From: Neurospora crassa OR74A
Taxonomy: Eukaryota; Ascomycota; Sordariomycetes; Sordariales; Sordariaceae
Reading direction: 5' to 3'
DNA: 64,000 bases
Assembly (NCBI RefSeq): GCF_000182925.2
Contig: NC_026501.1
Coordinates: forward strand, 2,852,001-2,916,000
The notes beneath the pieces were generated by a model. It made no database searches. It saw only the letters and a program-made list of their open reading frames with translations, and had not been told where the DNA came from. This document shows, in pieces, positions 10,715 to 22,204 of this stretch. Position 1 is the first letter of the stretch, and each line of letters begins with the position of its first letter. The position numbers and the translations under genes are program-made.

Positions 10715-12646
10715 TAAAGTATTCCGCTAATCCACGCTCCATCGAGGTGCCTTGTTCGGGAATGGAGACATGCTTTTTTCTTCACCTGAGAGATAAGGAG
10801 GTGTAGAGGGGATTTTGGGGTTCAGGGTGCTGCATGGGTGGAGGGATGCATGTTGGTTCACTCTAGCGGGCCGCACGACGGATCATAACCGAATTTGGAC
10901 AACTGGCCTCGACCTGCTTTTTGAGGCGTAAATAGGATTTTTTTTTCGTGAAGAGTTCGGTATGGATGACTGGCATAGTTATCCGAGCCAGCGGCGTTGG
11001 CTGTGGCCTATCGGTTATACGTGTCGACTGGTCCCCCATGTTCTCGGTACTCTTCGTTCTCGGGGGTTGTAATCCTGATACTGATGCGTACATGCGCACA
11101 CCGCATTCCACGTACTGGTGCCTCATTCGGCAAAGACGGAGATGCGGCGCGGGATGTGCTGCTCAGTGTCGATATGGACAGAGGAGATCGGCGCAGGAAG
11201 CGATGGAGAGGATAGAAAGGAGAGAACATACTGTCTTCATGCAGTCGAAATCGAGCAGCATCTCGATGGATCTCAAATGAATTGCAAATCAGCATCTCTT
11301 CATGATCGGGGTCGCCGTCACTGTTCTGGCAGGTCCCTCCGTTACCTCCAAAGGAAGAGGAAGGTCGAACGGGATCGTCAAAAGGTCGGGCCCCAGTCCC
11401 CAGATGACGGGATAAAATTTATGGAGAAGACGCCGGCCTATATTATTTTGGAGGTGACGATGTGCAGTGGTCTTGACATGAAACACGCTGGCTTGAGCCG
11501 CAGCTGGGGTTTAAAATGGGTTTGGGGAATTGGAGTGGCTCCTAGGGCACTCCCTCTGCACGCACTTTATCTCGAGAGTATTTTGTCCATCCTCAATCTT
11601 GCTTTGTTTATCGACTTTCAGCACTGTGAAGACTACTGCGTACACCACCGGCATTTGAGAGACAATCATGTTTCTCGTGAATAAACCTTCCCCCTTTCTT
11701 TCTTTCTCAAATAACAGCTGAGAGAAGCGAACAGTCGAGAAACCCCCTTTGACTGATCATGCCAGGGGTGAACTTTGGCCAACTCGTAACGAACCAAACT
11801 GTCCACTGTGGGATTCAAGAGTACCAAGCAACTAAAACAGAGTACAACAAAAATCAAGAAACCAAATGAATTGAATCATATCAAATAAACCAATGTCACA
11901 TCAATAGAGGCGGAAGTTCAGTCTCGCTCGTAGAAGAGGGTTAGGGTTTACTTCGCACATTTTCGGCTGCTCCCGCGCTTTCAAACTCTCCAGTCTGCCT
12001 GGTAATTGGCACTGGGTCTGTGCGCCAGCGGAAGCACATGTCAGGAGCTGTCAACTTGAACTGAACCGATTCCGCTGAGCTGAGCTAAACTTTATCTCGC
12101 TCTAGCCACGTTTAACGAAGCTGGAGCTCCCGATCAGCAAGTGGCTGAAGATACGATCGGGATTAGCGTTCAAGCCACAATTAATGACGTTGATGAATTA
12201 CAGATCCTGGCATTCCGGCCCTTCACCAGCTTCCCTGACGAAACTCCTCAAAAACCAGCAGCAGTAGCAGTACAGCGACAGCCCACCTGCCAGGCACTGC
12301 CAGTCGACCAAACACGTCACACCTGTCCCGCCGACCTACCTACCCACTGCGGGCACTGCCCACAGCAACCTGAGGCTTGCGAGCACACGACTGCCCAAGC
12401 CAAGGAAGCTTCAGATTGGCAGCGGACTACCTCATCTCTTTGCTGTGACCTGTTGGTATTTCTTCCTGCCTCCTTCACACCTGAACCATTATTTTTCCGC
12501 CAAGCTCCGGCACCATCGCCAACATCAACCCAACATCAATTCACAAGACGACAGTCGCGCACTCGGTCGCAATACTACATTCAGTCATTATACCAAGACA
12601 CTGATCCGAACACGAGAACTCGCGATTCCCCATCACAACCGTCAAG

Positions 12647-13460
12647 ATGACGCTTTACTACAGTTTGGTATGTGTTTACTGTGTCCTTCGCCGTGGCCAC
12701 CCGCATCACGTCACGTCGTTAGATAGAGAGGACGATGCGACGATGTTCATGGACAGAACTGGCTAACGCGATTGCTTTGCAGGTCTTCATGCTCCTAGTA
12801 GCAGAGATGTCCATCTTCATGCTGCTTATAGTTCCTCTACCCTTCACCATTCGCCGGAGGCTGTTCACCTTTATCTCGGAAAATCCAATCATAGCCAAGC
12901 TACAATATGGTCTGAAGATCACGTTCATATTCATCCTCATCCTGTTTATCGACAGCGTGAACAGAGTCTACCGTGTGCAAGTCGAGCTTGCCGCTGCCAC
13001 AGATGCCTCCAAGGGCAACGCGTACGTACACTTGTTGTTTTCTTCCCTTGTATGCAACAGACAACTGACCAAAATCAACAGTGCTGCCATCATGGGTCAC
13101 GAGCGTCTCGAAGTCCAGGCTCGCAAGTTCTACTCCCAGCGCAACATGTACCTTTGCGGCTTCACCCTCTTCCTCTCCTTGATCCTTAACCGCACCTACA
13201 TTATGATCCTCGAGGTCCTCCGTCTCGAGGAGAAGCTCAAGAAGTTTGAGGGTACCGACAAGGACACCAAGCAGTCCGAGAAGCTCGCCATGGCCGGCGA
13301 TCCTGGTGAGATCTCCCGTCTCAAGCGCGAGATCCAGCTCCGCGACCAGGACATCGAGACCCTCAAGAAGCAATCAGCCTCTCTTCACCGCGAGTACGAC
13401 GAGCTCGCTGAGAAGTACGGCCGCACCCAGCAGGATGATGTGCCTAAGAAGATGAAGTAA
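12647..13460 (+). CDS. BAP31/Yet-family ER membrane protein
   Basis: Three exons (12647-12667, 12783-13021, 13082-13460) give 212 residues. The first exon encodes only MTLYYSL; splice phases are 0 and 2. Three hydrophobic segments (about residues 7-27, 46-65 and 108-128) are followed by a long charged coiled coil from about 130 (LRLEEKLKKFEG, then SRLKREIQLRDQDIETL). The protein ends KKMK, a KKXX signal for retrieval to the ER. This is the layout of the BAP31 family (yeast Yet1/Yet2/Yet3), which helps export or retain membrane proteins at the ER. Family membership is clear; which yeast paralogue it matches is not. Length is normal for the family. Confidence 0.93.
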
Positions 13461-13989
13461 ACGGGGACCACGCTTTCCTCGGAACCTAAACGAACTTTTG
13501 CTCTTTCGTAATAACACAGAACATCATGAGCACAACGTCGAGACTTTGTCGCCTGACGCAGTGTGGACCTCGAAAGATGGATCATGGAAGAGGGAAGGGA
13601 GGTAGAGGGACAATGATAACTACCATCGTTCTAACAGGAGTTGGGTGTATGGTCATACATACCGTGGCGGAGATTCAAAAGGGATGCTCGGTTGTTCGCC
13701 ATCGAGCAGGTTGTGCGTCTACAAGGAGTTTGATAGCTTGTTAAGTATACCGTGAGAATGGACTTCGGAAACCGCTACTTTCATACCCCGGATGTCGAAT
13801 TGGTAGAAGACTGAGAATGGAACAGAACGAGGTTCTTTTTGCTTGATTTTGTGTTGGTACAACCATCTCCTGTCCATTTCAAGTCTAATATGTGTCAGCA
13901 CTGATCTATATCCACCTACCTTGTATTACAAAGTCATACATATCTGTTTCCACAATAGCCACTTCCAGCACCTCCACAGGTTACGCTGC
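13461..13989. other. Convergent 3' intergenic region
   Basis: This lies between the stops of the BAP31-like gene (+) and the DUF1479 gene (-). It should hold both 3' UTRs. No other feature is seen. Confidence 0.5.
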
Positions 13990-15903
13990 TCATGTCCTCC
14001 CATAATCTAACAAATCAGGAAACAGTATTCCATTAGCCATAGCCAATACCTCCCTCTCCGCCTCCGTGTGCGCCTCCTCCTCATCCCACGGCAACAGTCC
14101 CATGGCTCTCAACCCATCATCACCACCGGCATCATTAACATCCTGCACGCCCGCTCTTCCCATGTGACTACTCTCATCACCTGTACCACTCCCACTTCCA
14201 CATCCACTAGTACCACTATCATCTCGCAAGTGACTATACGGACCAGGTCCGTTCACCATACTTTGCACGCCGCCGTACCCGTACCCATAAGAGCCGTAGT
14301 TCGTGTGCCCCTGGTGGAAGAGCGCTTGCCCACCTCCGCCGAAGTCGGGGCCGGGCCTTCCGAGGAGGAAGGCCTTGCGCTGGCGGGAGAGATAGAGCGC
14401 GTTGGTTTGGGTCAGGGGGCAACAGGGGAGGTAAAGGGACAATGTTTGGGAGATTTTTGGGTTTGAGTTTGTGTTTGGGATTGGATCTGGGGGGTTCTTG
14501 CTCCTTGTGATCATGCTGAGTTTTTGCTTGTGGTGCCGGTTCTGCCTCTGCCAAGGCCCGTCAACAACATGAATCAAATCCGGATGCCAAAGCACGTAAT
14601 CGCCCGGTTCTAAGCGTGGGATGGTGACCAGACTGCGGTCCAGCTGGAGGTGCGGGTGCAAAGTTGGGTTGATGTCTTGGGCATAGCTGGGGAGGGCGCC
14701 ATGGAGGATGGAGTTGTGGGGGTAATTGAAGAGCCAGGGCGAGTCTTCTTGTTCTTCTTCGCCAGCAAAGGTGGTGGAGGACGTAGAGAAAGGGACCTGT
14801 TGGTCTTGCTCGGAGTGGGCTAGATTTGAGGATGAAGAGACTGGGGACGCGGAGGGCGACGGAGAGAAGAATGGTCGTAGCAGGAAGTAAGCTGTTGCCA
14901 GTTGGGGCATGGGGCAGACTTGCAGTGAGTCTGAGTCTGAGTCTAAGTCCGAGTCGGAGGAGGTGGGGCTCATGGTTAAAAGACCTTGGAACATGCGGAA
15001 GATGGAACAGGAACCGGTGCCTTGGTAGAGGTCGCTTGTTGCTTGGACGCGGGAGGAGCTCTGAGTTGGGAAAAGGGGATATTAGCTTAAGTTCCAAAGT
15101 GTCTTTGGGGACAAGGTTAAAGGGGTGGATTTGATACATACCTCCCAAGGTTCATAATCCTCCCAACGCCCATGGAAGATATCCTTATACGTCCCTGCCC
15201 GTCCATACCCATCCGGCTCCCATCTCTCGACACTGCCATTGTCGACATGGGCGCTAGGATTGAGTCTGTTTTCATTACCGCCATACGTTGTTGTCGAAAT
15301 CGTTCGTATCCGCACACGATCGGCGTATGTGATGGGAAAGTTCGTGCTGACCATGGCGTTGGGGTCTTCAGACTTCCATATTCTCATCGCGAACTTCTGC
15401 GCGGCTATGACATTGGGATGCGCCCTGGCTTTGATCTGGGCTGGACTCCAGTAGAGCTCGTAAAGTTGGGGGTCTCTCGTTGGCACTGCTCGCATGCCTG
15501 AGTTTTGGCTGAGGTATTCGCTTGCTTCTTGTCTCCAGCTGGTGGCTGTCTCCTTTGGAACCACATTTCGGATGATAGCCACCCCTGACCTTCGTAGCTG
15601 GGCGAGGAAGTCTTGGGATTGTTGGGGATTTGTGATGTTGGAGAAGCTGATTGTTGGAACCACCTTTGACCCCATAGAGGAGATGTAATTAATCTCTTCG
15701 TCCAGCCTTCGTAGTAGCCTTTGCCATGCTGATGTGATTGCTGCTTCATTGCCTGAAGCTAGTCTCTCTTTCAGGAGTGTGAATCGTGGTGGCAGAGGAA
15801 CGGGATCAGGGTATGAAAATGACTGCATTTCGTGCTCTTTCTCCCAGTAGACATGAGCTACCGTGTTCGCAGTGATGGGATACGATTGAAAAGACATAGC
15901 CAT
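13990..15903 (-). CDS. DUF1479 family Fe(II)/2-oxoglutarate-type oxygenase
   Basis: Two exons (15903-15142, 15060-13990) are joined in phase 0 by an 81-nt GTATGT..CAG intron, giving 610 residues. The protein matches the fungal DUF1479 (YbiU-like) family: LRRSGVAIIRNVVP, YGGNENRLNPSAHVDNGSVE, SCSIFRMFQGLLTMSP, YVLWHPDLIHVVD and QTNALYLSRQRKAFL. The metal site is likely His219 and Asp221 (HVD) with a distal His at about 413 or 418 in WHPDLIH. The family is structurally a 2-oxoglutarate oxygenase; its substrate is unknown. Two low-complexity inserts are present, a Ser/Asp tract after LLTMSP and a basic Asn/Pro stretch after VVDGPW. A Gly/Tyr-rich segment near the C terminus is also unusual. A second Met two codons downstream is an alternative start. 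Confidence 0.88.
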
Positions 15904-16608
15904 GATCAGCGACGAAAAGAAGGAACATATGAATGGAAGACATATAAAAGACAAAGAGAAGTGCCACACTCGTAGGTATGTAGAGAAATGAGACAAACCG
16001 GGGAAGACATGCTCAAAGAGGTCTGAATGAAACACCGCACTTCGACCGCACTTTATACTTCTCGTACTCATCTGTCCCCCCAAGTGCTGATCGTCTCATC
16101 CCCATTGTGTGTTCAAGAAGATACATATCGCCATCAGCCGTATCTCTGGCCGGAGCAAGAGTGTATTTTTATCAAAAACCTTATCCACATCCGGTCGCTT
16201 CGCGAACCGACTTGAGAGCATGGGACCCAGCAGGGAGCCATCCGCAGCTACGGGCCGTGAATGCCGAACATTTTCATCTAGTGAGACGTTACTAGCGTTT
16301 ACCAATAGAAGAATTCCGAACGTCGAATCCACCCAATGGTGTTTCAATTTGGCAGCTAAAGTTTGGTTCGGCTAGGTTCGGGTATCTTGGGGTCAACACC
16401 TCGCACTTACACGGGTATCTAGTCGCAGTAACGCATAAAGGCAGGGCTGAAAGATGAACAACTTTCCTGTACCCATGCGACTTCGAGCCCTCTTGTAAAA
16501 GCACTGCTGACTGTTCCGAGATCCGTGGTAATGCGGTTCAAGATTGGTGTTAAAGCTGGCCTAGCCTTCAAGTCCCCGCATTATCTACACCCCAGAGACC
16601 CCTATTTC
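15904..16608. other. Intergenic, no feature recognised
   Basis: This is the upstream region of the DUF1479 gene and the 3' flank of the HhH gene (both minus strand). I see no coding frame, repeat or RNA gene. Confidence 0.5.
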
Positions 16609-17740
16609 CTATGCTTCACTCTCGAAACTGTGTTTTGTGCGTTTCGAACGTCTCACGGGCGGCTCTGGATCGTTGGCATCGTCATCAACGGTCTTCCTCT
16701 TGGTCTTTGGGGGCGTCACCTTGGCGACGCTGCTGACCGATGGCTCTGGATCAAGGGTAGCACGTGCGGCTGCTACATTCCCACTTTCTTGCCGCATGAG
16801 AACGAAAGCTACACGCTCAATGTCAATGGCTTTGACTCCAAGCCGTTGAGATAACGCTTGAGATCTCTGGCACAGGGAGTTATATTCCTTGACATTATAC
16901 CTGAGGGGCACCTTTTTCCCGTCTCCGCAGAGCCAGTAGTAGGCTTCATCGGCGAAAAAGATAACATGGTCTGGGTCATGCACTGCCAGGAGCAATGACG
17001 CAGTAGCCGGGCCGATACCTTTTAGCTTGGTCAGGATGCCCAGGGCGCCGGATATGTCTGACTTGTCCCGATACTGCTTGACGGCATCTTGTACGGTTGT
17101 CTGGACCAAATCGGGATCATTGGACGAGACCAGTTTCATCAAAGTTGGGCGGAACTTGCCATGACGCCTAGACCAAAAGTCAGCGGCTTGCAGCAAAGTG
17201 ACATCGGGGGACAGAAAGCAAGTGCTTCTTTCGGTAATCTTGCACACAAGCGGCCCAGTGGGGGCATCTGAAGTGAGTTTTAGAGATGGTGTTTGCAAGC
17301 CGCTAAAAATGGCTGTGGCTCTCCTTCCGCCCAAAACTAGTGAAGCAAGACGATAGGTGACGCCCTTGAGAGTTCCAGGAATGTCTGAATAGGTGGCAGG
17401 GATCAGAATGTGTAAGAGGACGTACAGCTTCCATTCGACCAAAGTCTTGACCTCATCGACCCCAAGGAATTTGGTGTCTGCCTTTTCGGGACCAAATGCT
17501 GTGACTGCTTCACCATAGCGGTACTCATCCAACTCTGCCAGTGTCTTCTGGCCTGGTTTTGCTATTTGCAGGGTGTCAGATAGGGGATTATAGCCAGGGG
17601 GGGTTGAAGATTTGGAGGGAAGCCACCATACCTCCCTTGTCCTGCGAGATGGCTTGGATGCAGGCGGGATATCTTCCGAGCACCTCATTAAAGGCAGCAA
17701 GGGAAATTTTGGCTGCAGATAGGGGAGTTGGTTTGGCCAT
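16609..17740 (-). CDS. Fungal helix-hairpin-helix protein, DNA-glycosylase-like
   Basis: Three exons (17740-17632, 17561-17426, 17167-16609) give 267 residues. Introns are GTATGG..TAG (70 nt) and GTACGT..TAG (258 nt), in phases 1 and 2. The true start is MAKPTPLSAAKISL; longer frames that read through the introns are misleading. A helix-hairpin-helix motif lies at about 127-143 (LTKLKGIGPATASLL), followed by DPDHVIFFADEAYYWL, as in a widespread uncharacterised fungal family related to HhH DNA glycosylases. The C terminus is basic and carries a nuclear-localisation-like cluster (RRSKRTKH). The usual glycosylase catalytic Asp/Lys pair is not obvious, so DNA binding is better supported than base excision. 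The second intron is long enough to keep an open frame and can cause wrong models. Confidence 0.87.
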
Positions 17741-17876
17741 TGCGGCTCTTCGTCGTTGCGGGCCAAGCTGTGATGCCGCGGAAGAAGGTGGGGGTCACAG
17801 TGAGTTATAAGCTGTAGTTCTAAGTGACACTGCAGCACTCAACCGTCTTTGTAAAAGGTGGATAGACGGTCCGGAC

Positions 17877-17888
17877 TAGTGTACACTA
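17877..17888. repeat. Palindrome TAGTGTACACTA, copy 2
   Basis: It is identical to the copy at 8932-8943, including one flanking base on each side. It lies about 140 nt upstream of the HhH gene start, so a promoter role is possible. Confidence 0.35.
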
Positions 17889-17894
17889 CATGTG

Positions 17895-18389
17895 ATGTTT
17901 GGGACTTTGGGGATCGATCAGGAGTGGATCAAGGGTCTGATTCCTGGAAAGGCCGTCGCGGCGAGTCCCACTAAGAAGTTGGGTGCAGCCTTATGCTCAA
18001 AACCCTCCACCGAGTCAAGTGAGTTGATGAAGTCACTTACAGAAATTGACAGTTGGTTCCGTCGGAGGCGTCCCCGGGCAGAGATCGATCAATTCATGCA
18101 GCGGGAGGCGGCCCTGAAAGTAAGGTGCAATCCCGGGTGGTCAAAAGCTATGCCTTTGAAGGCTCGGACACGCAGATGGGCTGTTGAGGCCGAATACCTG
18201 AAGAACGTTCAGTTGGATCCCATCCAAGAAAGCAGAGGTGAATTAACCTATAAGTACCAAGCGGTCAATTTAAGGGAGCATCATCCGTCAATGGTGCTGC
18301 CAAGACTTTCACTTAACGGCCACCTGCTGTACATCACTCCCGTGCTTCCTACCTTTCAGGCCACAAGCGAAGAGAGTGGAGAGGACTGA
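17895..18389 (+). CDS. Doubtful single-exon ORF, 164 residues
   Basis: An uninterrupted frame begins with ATG at 17895 and ends with TGA at 18389. I recognise no family. The composition is protein-like: a basic helix-prone segment (SWFRRRRPRAEIDQFMQREA) and an amphipathic middle. There is no signal peptide, membrane segment or cysteine pattern. It begins about 155 nt from the start of the divergent HhH gene, inside what could simply be promoter and leader DNA. It may be a lineage-specific gene, an upstream transcript, or chance. Expression data or conservation in a sister species would settle it. Confidence 0.25.
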   Translation: MFGTLGIDQEWIKGLIPGKAVAASPTKKLGAALCSKPSTESSELMKSLTEIDSWFRRRRPRAEIDQFMQREAALKVRCNPGWSKAMPLKARTRRWAVEAEYLKNVQLDPIQESRGELTYKYQAVNLREHHPSMVLPRLSLNGHLLYITPVLPTFQATSEESGED

Positions 18390-18963
18390 GTGAGTGATTG
18401 AGTGACCTGTTCCCCCCACCCGACTTGAATATGGAGATATCGATAGCCATTCAAAATTGTAACAAGACAGCGGAACAACGGGGTAATGTATGTAGGATGT
18501 GATAGGTAGCGGGCTCGAGACCGGAAGCGGTGATCTCTTCAGAAAATCGAACCGTCTGGCCCTTGGTCAGTGCGTTGCTTCTACCTGCCTCTGTCGTTGT
18601 TGCCCACGGGAGGCTGGGGCTAGTACCGCTTGTGACAGCTGAAATACGCTGTAATATACCCGACGTATCTAAAAGATGCAGGCGGTGGACCAACTGTTAC
18701 ATTGAACTTATTGACTGTTTCGTAATGAGGTGAAAGATCTCTTACGAGGCCGCGAAATGTGTATTTTTCCCGCGCCACTTTGATGGGATGAGGCACATGA
18801 TAAATTCCGACGATGTTCCAGGCTGGGAATATTTGCTAACCTTCGTTGCACTTTCCAGCTCCGCCTTTTTCCCTTTCTTTTTCTTTTTCTTTCGCTCTTC
18901 AACCTCGCTTTACCACCTACACCAACCTGATCATTCCCTACCAACCAGAAAACCATAGACAAA

Positions 18964-19520
18964 ATGGGTGGCGGTAACGTACGTTACATACATACCGTGT
19001 TTACTTCGAACTTTACGATCCGCGACGATCACCACCTTTCTGAACATTTACTAACACAGTATTTTCTCACCTAATAGGGAGCCAAGGCTGCGCAAAAGCG
19101 CGAGCGTAACGCTAAGAACGCTGCTGCTGGTCCCAAGTCGCAGCTTAAGACTGTACGTCGTATTCTTCTCTCTACGGACGAGACGTCGTCGTCCTGCGTC
19201 GAACCCGGAAAGCGGATGCTCAGTAGACTAACACAACTTTTGCAGAACGCTGCTGCCATGAACATCATCTGCCAGACCTGCAGGGCCACCTTCTTGTCGA
19301 CATCGCGCGCGAAGGCGTAAGCAAAACCCCCGAACTCCTCGACCAGCTCCGTTTCCCCGGGCATTTAGTCACTATTCGAGATAACCTACCGATCATGTCT
19401 ACCGTATACCCAAACTGACCTCGATCCTTTCTTCGCAGTCTTGATGAGCACGCTCAGAACAAGCACAACAAGACGCTGGCGGACTGTTTCCCCGGCTTCG
19501 TCGAGCAGCCCAAGAAATAA
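18964..19520 (+). CDS. ZNF706-like small zinc protein (4F5/zf-met2)
   Basis: Four tiny exons (18964-18978, 19078-19152, 19246-19316, 19439-19520) give 80 residues. All introns have GTACGT- or GTAAGC-type donors and CAG or TAG acceptors. The N-terminal half (GGGNGAKAAQKRERNAKN) is the basic 4F5-like segment. The C-terminal half holds one C2H2 zinc site: Cys39, Cys42, His58 and His63 (CQTCRATF..LDEHAQNKH). This is the architecture of the ZNF706/At2g23090 family found from plants to animals, whose members are very short. A role in nucleic-acid binding or translation control is suggested for relatives, but I cannot infer it here. No exon is longer than 82 nt, so gene finders will often miss it. 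Confidence 0.93.
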
Positions 19521-19941
19521 ATGCGCATTATTTATGTTCCGTCGAACGAACGATCTGTGACGATCCGATATCTGATGTCTGGGAGTTTGGATACAGAGTA
19601 ACGGAGCATCAACAATGACACAAAGAAAAACTGGACGGGAACCAAGAAGAACGTGCTAAGCAGCACCTGACGGGAGTGATTTACACAAATGGCGATGCAT
19701 CAAAGCGGGTGGGATAAGGCGTATCATAATGGATTTGACATTAATAAATAGAAGAGGAAACATACCCCCGATTTGATCCGGCCGACTTCGAGAGATCAAT
19801 CATGATACACGCAGCTGGGCCACATAGACATAATCTTCCCGAGGCTCTCTTCACGCCTGGCAAACGGTAAAGACGCTGGGAATAATCGCCCGCCGCCCTG
19901 CCCCCGAACCTCCCATCCTAGATACCCGGGCCCGAAAGAAA
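19521..19941. other. Convergent 3' intergenic region
   Basis: This lies between the 3' ends of the ZNF706-like gene (+) and the oxygenase gene (-). Only 3' UTR sequence is expected; nothing else is seen. Confidence 0.5.
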
Positions 19942-21288
19942 CTAATGCGCCTCAACAGTCTTCCCCTCCGGTACCATTGCCGCGCCTCCTCCTACAGTCG
20001 AATTCCTACTCCCAGCCGCCGCCCTACTCTGCTCCTCCCTAAGACTCCTCAAGATTTCTGGATACCACCTCTCTCCCACATCCGGATGACTTTTCACTCG
20101 ATTCCTCAGCGTGGCCTCACCCAACGTGGTCGCCACCCCTCCACTTCTAAACGTAAACTCGACATCATCCAGCCTCTGGCCACCACTAGCCTTGAGCACC
20201 CTTCTGCGCTGCTCCTTGACGTGCTCGGGCACCTGTCCGACGCCAACCTTTTCCAAATCGTCAAAGGTGGTATCGCCCCTCACACCCTGGAAAAAGGGAA
20301 TGGAAAAGCGGGCGCCTTCGCCGGCGGCCGGCGAGAGTACCCGGTGAGTGGTGCTCACGCAGACGCCCTGCGTTAGGGCTTCGAGACCTTGCCCGATTGC
20401 GACGACCAAGGTACCGGGGATGGGCGGGCAGTCGATCCATTGGCCAAACATGTTTTGGACTTGCAGGCCGCGGTGATGGGAGGCTTGGAGGAGATAGCTC
20501 GATAGCACTTGAGGAGAAAGGGGTGAGTTTGTCTGTTTGGTAAGAAGAAATGGGAAAGGGGGAAGACATACTACTATCCTTATGCGGCCCCACGCCCTGA
20601 TTTCCCTCCTTGCCTTCTTTGCCCAACGTACCAACATCCGGGTACTTGACAATCTTCAGCTTGTGCTGCTGGTCTTTATCAAAGTACTTGTCGAATGCGT
20701 TGGCGGGTAGCTCGATCGCCTCGGCGATCAGGCTGGTGAAGTAGACGGAGATCTCGCCCATCTTCTTCATGTAATCGGTAAACACCTGGCGGAAGCTAGG
20801 CAGCACATTGGGCGGCGGCCACTGGTTAGGTGCTAGCAGATTGTAGTGCAATGGCGCACCGGGCTCGGGTACGGGGTGCTCGGTGGAAAGGTCGATCTGT
20901 TCGCGGTGGTCGATGGCGCCGGCGGTGATCTCGGCGGAGAGACGGGAGTAGCCGAGGAAGGAGGGTGCGTTTTTCATTTCGATTTTTAGTCTGATTTTTG
21001 ATTTTTAACCAAAGCGTTCAGTTTGGCTTCATGGCTGCTTTGTATGTGATTTTGGATTTCACGTCGAGCAATGGCGGACAAAACTCACTTTTCCTCTTTC
21101 GGGATGTCAAAGAAGCCCTTCCCTTCCCGAATGACTTGGTCAAACACCTCCTGTGAAATACCGACATTTTGAAGATATAAGAAGCCCACTTCCATAAGAG
21201 CGTGCCTAAGGTCTGCTAGGAAAGCCAGCTTGGTAGCCGGGTCCTTGGCCAAAGACAAGTCAAGAACTGGAATAGATGTGAAAGACAT
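19942..21288 (-). CDS. Isopenicillin-N-synthase-like Fe(II)/2-oxoglutarate oxygenase
   Basis: Three exons (21288-21089, 20990-20572, 20507-19942) give 394 residues. Splice phases are 2 and 1; the junctions read KEEKLKIEMK and HKDSMLSSYLLQ. The start MSFTSIPVLDLS is the typical DIOX_N beginning; a longer frame upstream is not needed. The iron ligands are His203 and Asp205 (HKD) and His261 (TTHRVLSP), with Arg273 and Ser275 (ARFS) to hold 2-oxoglutarate. The length fits the family (about 330-400). The substrate is unknown: fungal members act in secondary metabolism, gibberellin or pyrimidine and alkaloid chemistry, but no biosynthetic genes lie next to it. An HKD instead of the common HTD is normal in a fungal subfamily. 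It is probably a cytosolic housekeeping or detoxifying enzyme. Confidence 0.92.
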
Positions 21289-22204
21289 GGTGAGGGGCGT
21301 TATAAGTTGCTTAAGGTTGAAATTGCGAAAGTCGGAGGCAGGCCAGATGACCAACTCGTCTCAAGTCTACGTGCCTTGACACGAAATGCTATGGGGATAG
21401 TCAAAGCGGCTGGAAGATCATCGGATGTCCTTCCCCTCACAAAGTCGGGATAGAATGCAGTTGGAGTTTCAAAGTTTTAGAAGACTGGTGAACGCTGTTT
21501 GGGCGAATTGACGTGAAATAGCAGGATAGAGGGATATAATTGATCAAGTTACAGTTTCCAACAACATAAAACATCTAGCTCTTCATATTACACAAAGCAA
21601 TTGCAGTTACAGCTCCAGTTCTAAGCTATATGACCTGATATCCTAAGGTTCCCAATGCTATTATCGGAGTCGTCCAAGAATGGCGTAATCGGTCGCCATC
21701 GGAGCGTACCGTAAGCCCCGCAGCAGCCACCTAGACTAATGCGGGGCGGTTGCCCCAGGATAAGGGTCCCCGGGCTTACACGCGTAAACCTGCCGAGAAT
21801 TGCGGCATTCCATATCGTCGCCGTCGTCATCGTCATTGTTGAGGACAAAAGAAACCCTTTTCCTTGCTGCCACTTAAGTGACGGGGCGGCTCGGCACTGT
21901 TTCTTGTGTGGCTACCAGTGTTCTGGCCCCCCTCCCTGGTTCGGTCATGTCCAACGCCGCAAAGGTCGAACTCCAGGACGTTATGACTCCTGGTGCCCCC
22001 GGCCTTGAGCTTTCCAAGGCACGATGAGCAGGTGCGCAGGCGAAGCGATGAATCGAAATTATCCATCAAACTCTGTAGACCCTGCGAACTATCGGTTTTG
22101 CCTCTTTTACGCAACTGGACCGACTTGTGCGGTTCTCTCATGATCTTCACACGTGAGACGGGCCGACTCGAGATGCGAGATCTAGCAATAGACCCGTCCC
22201 AAGT
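21289..22204. other. Intergenic, no feature recognised
   Basis: This is the upstream region of the oxygenase gene and the 3' flank of Utp17 (both minus strand). No coding frame, repeat or RNA gene is recognised. Confidence 0.5.

Larger units (their letters stand above)
10021..12646. other. Intergenic between divergent genes, contains MITE copy 2
   Basis: The interval runs from the start of the secreted-protein gene (-) to the start of the BAP31-like gene (+). It contains the TATA box at 10085 and the MITE at 10604-10714. Frames around 11.1-11.7 kb and 12.1-12.65 kb have no in-frame ATG or lack coding character. The last ~500 nt is C-rich and Gln/Pro-coding in all frames, and is probably the leader of the BAP31-like mRNA. 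Confidence 0.5.
17741..18963. other. Divergent intergenic region with a doubtful ORF
   Basis: This region separates the HhH gene (-) from the ZNF706-like gene (+). It contains the palindrome at 17877-17888 and an open frame at 17895-18389 (listed separately). The last 150 nt before 18964 is pyrimidine-rich, as in many fungal leaders. Confidence 0.5.

Noticed and set aside
12141-12650. A 169-codon frame that ends exactly over the start codon of the BAP31-like gene (ATGA overlap)
   Set aside because: It has no in-frame ATG (it opens at GTG), and the Pro/Gln-rich reading follows from a C-rich leader. It is not a plausible upstream ORF in a fungus.
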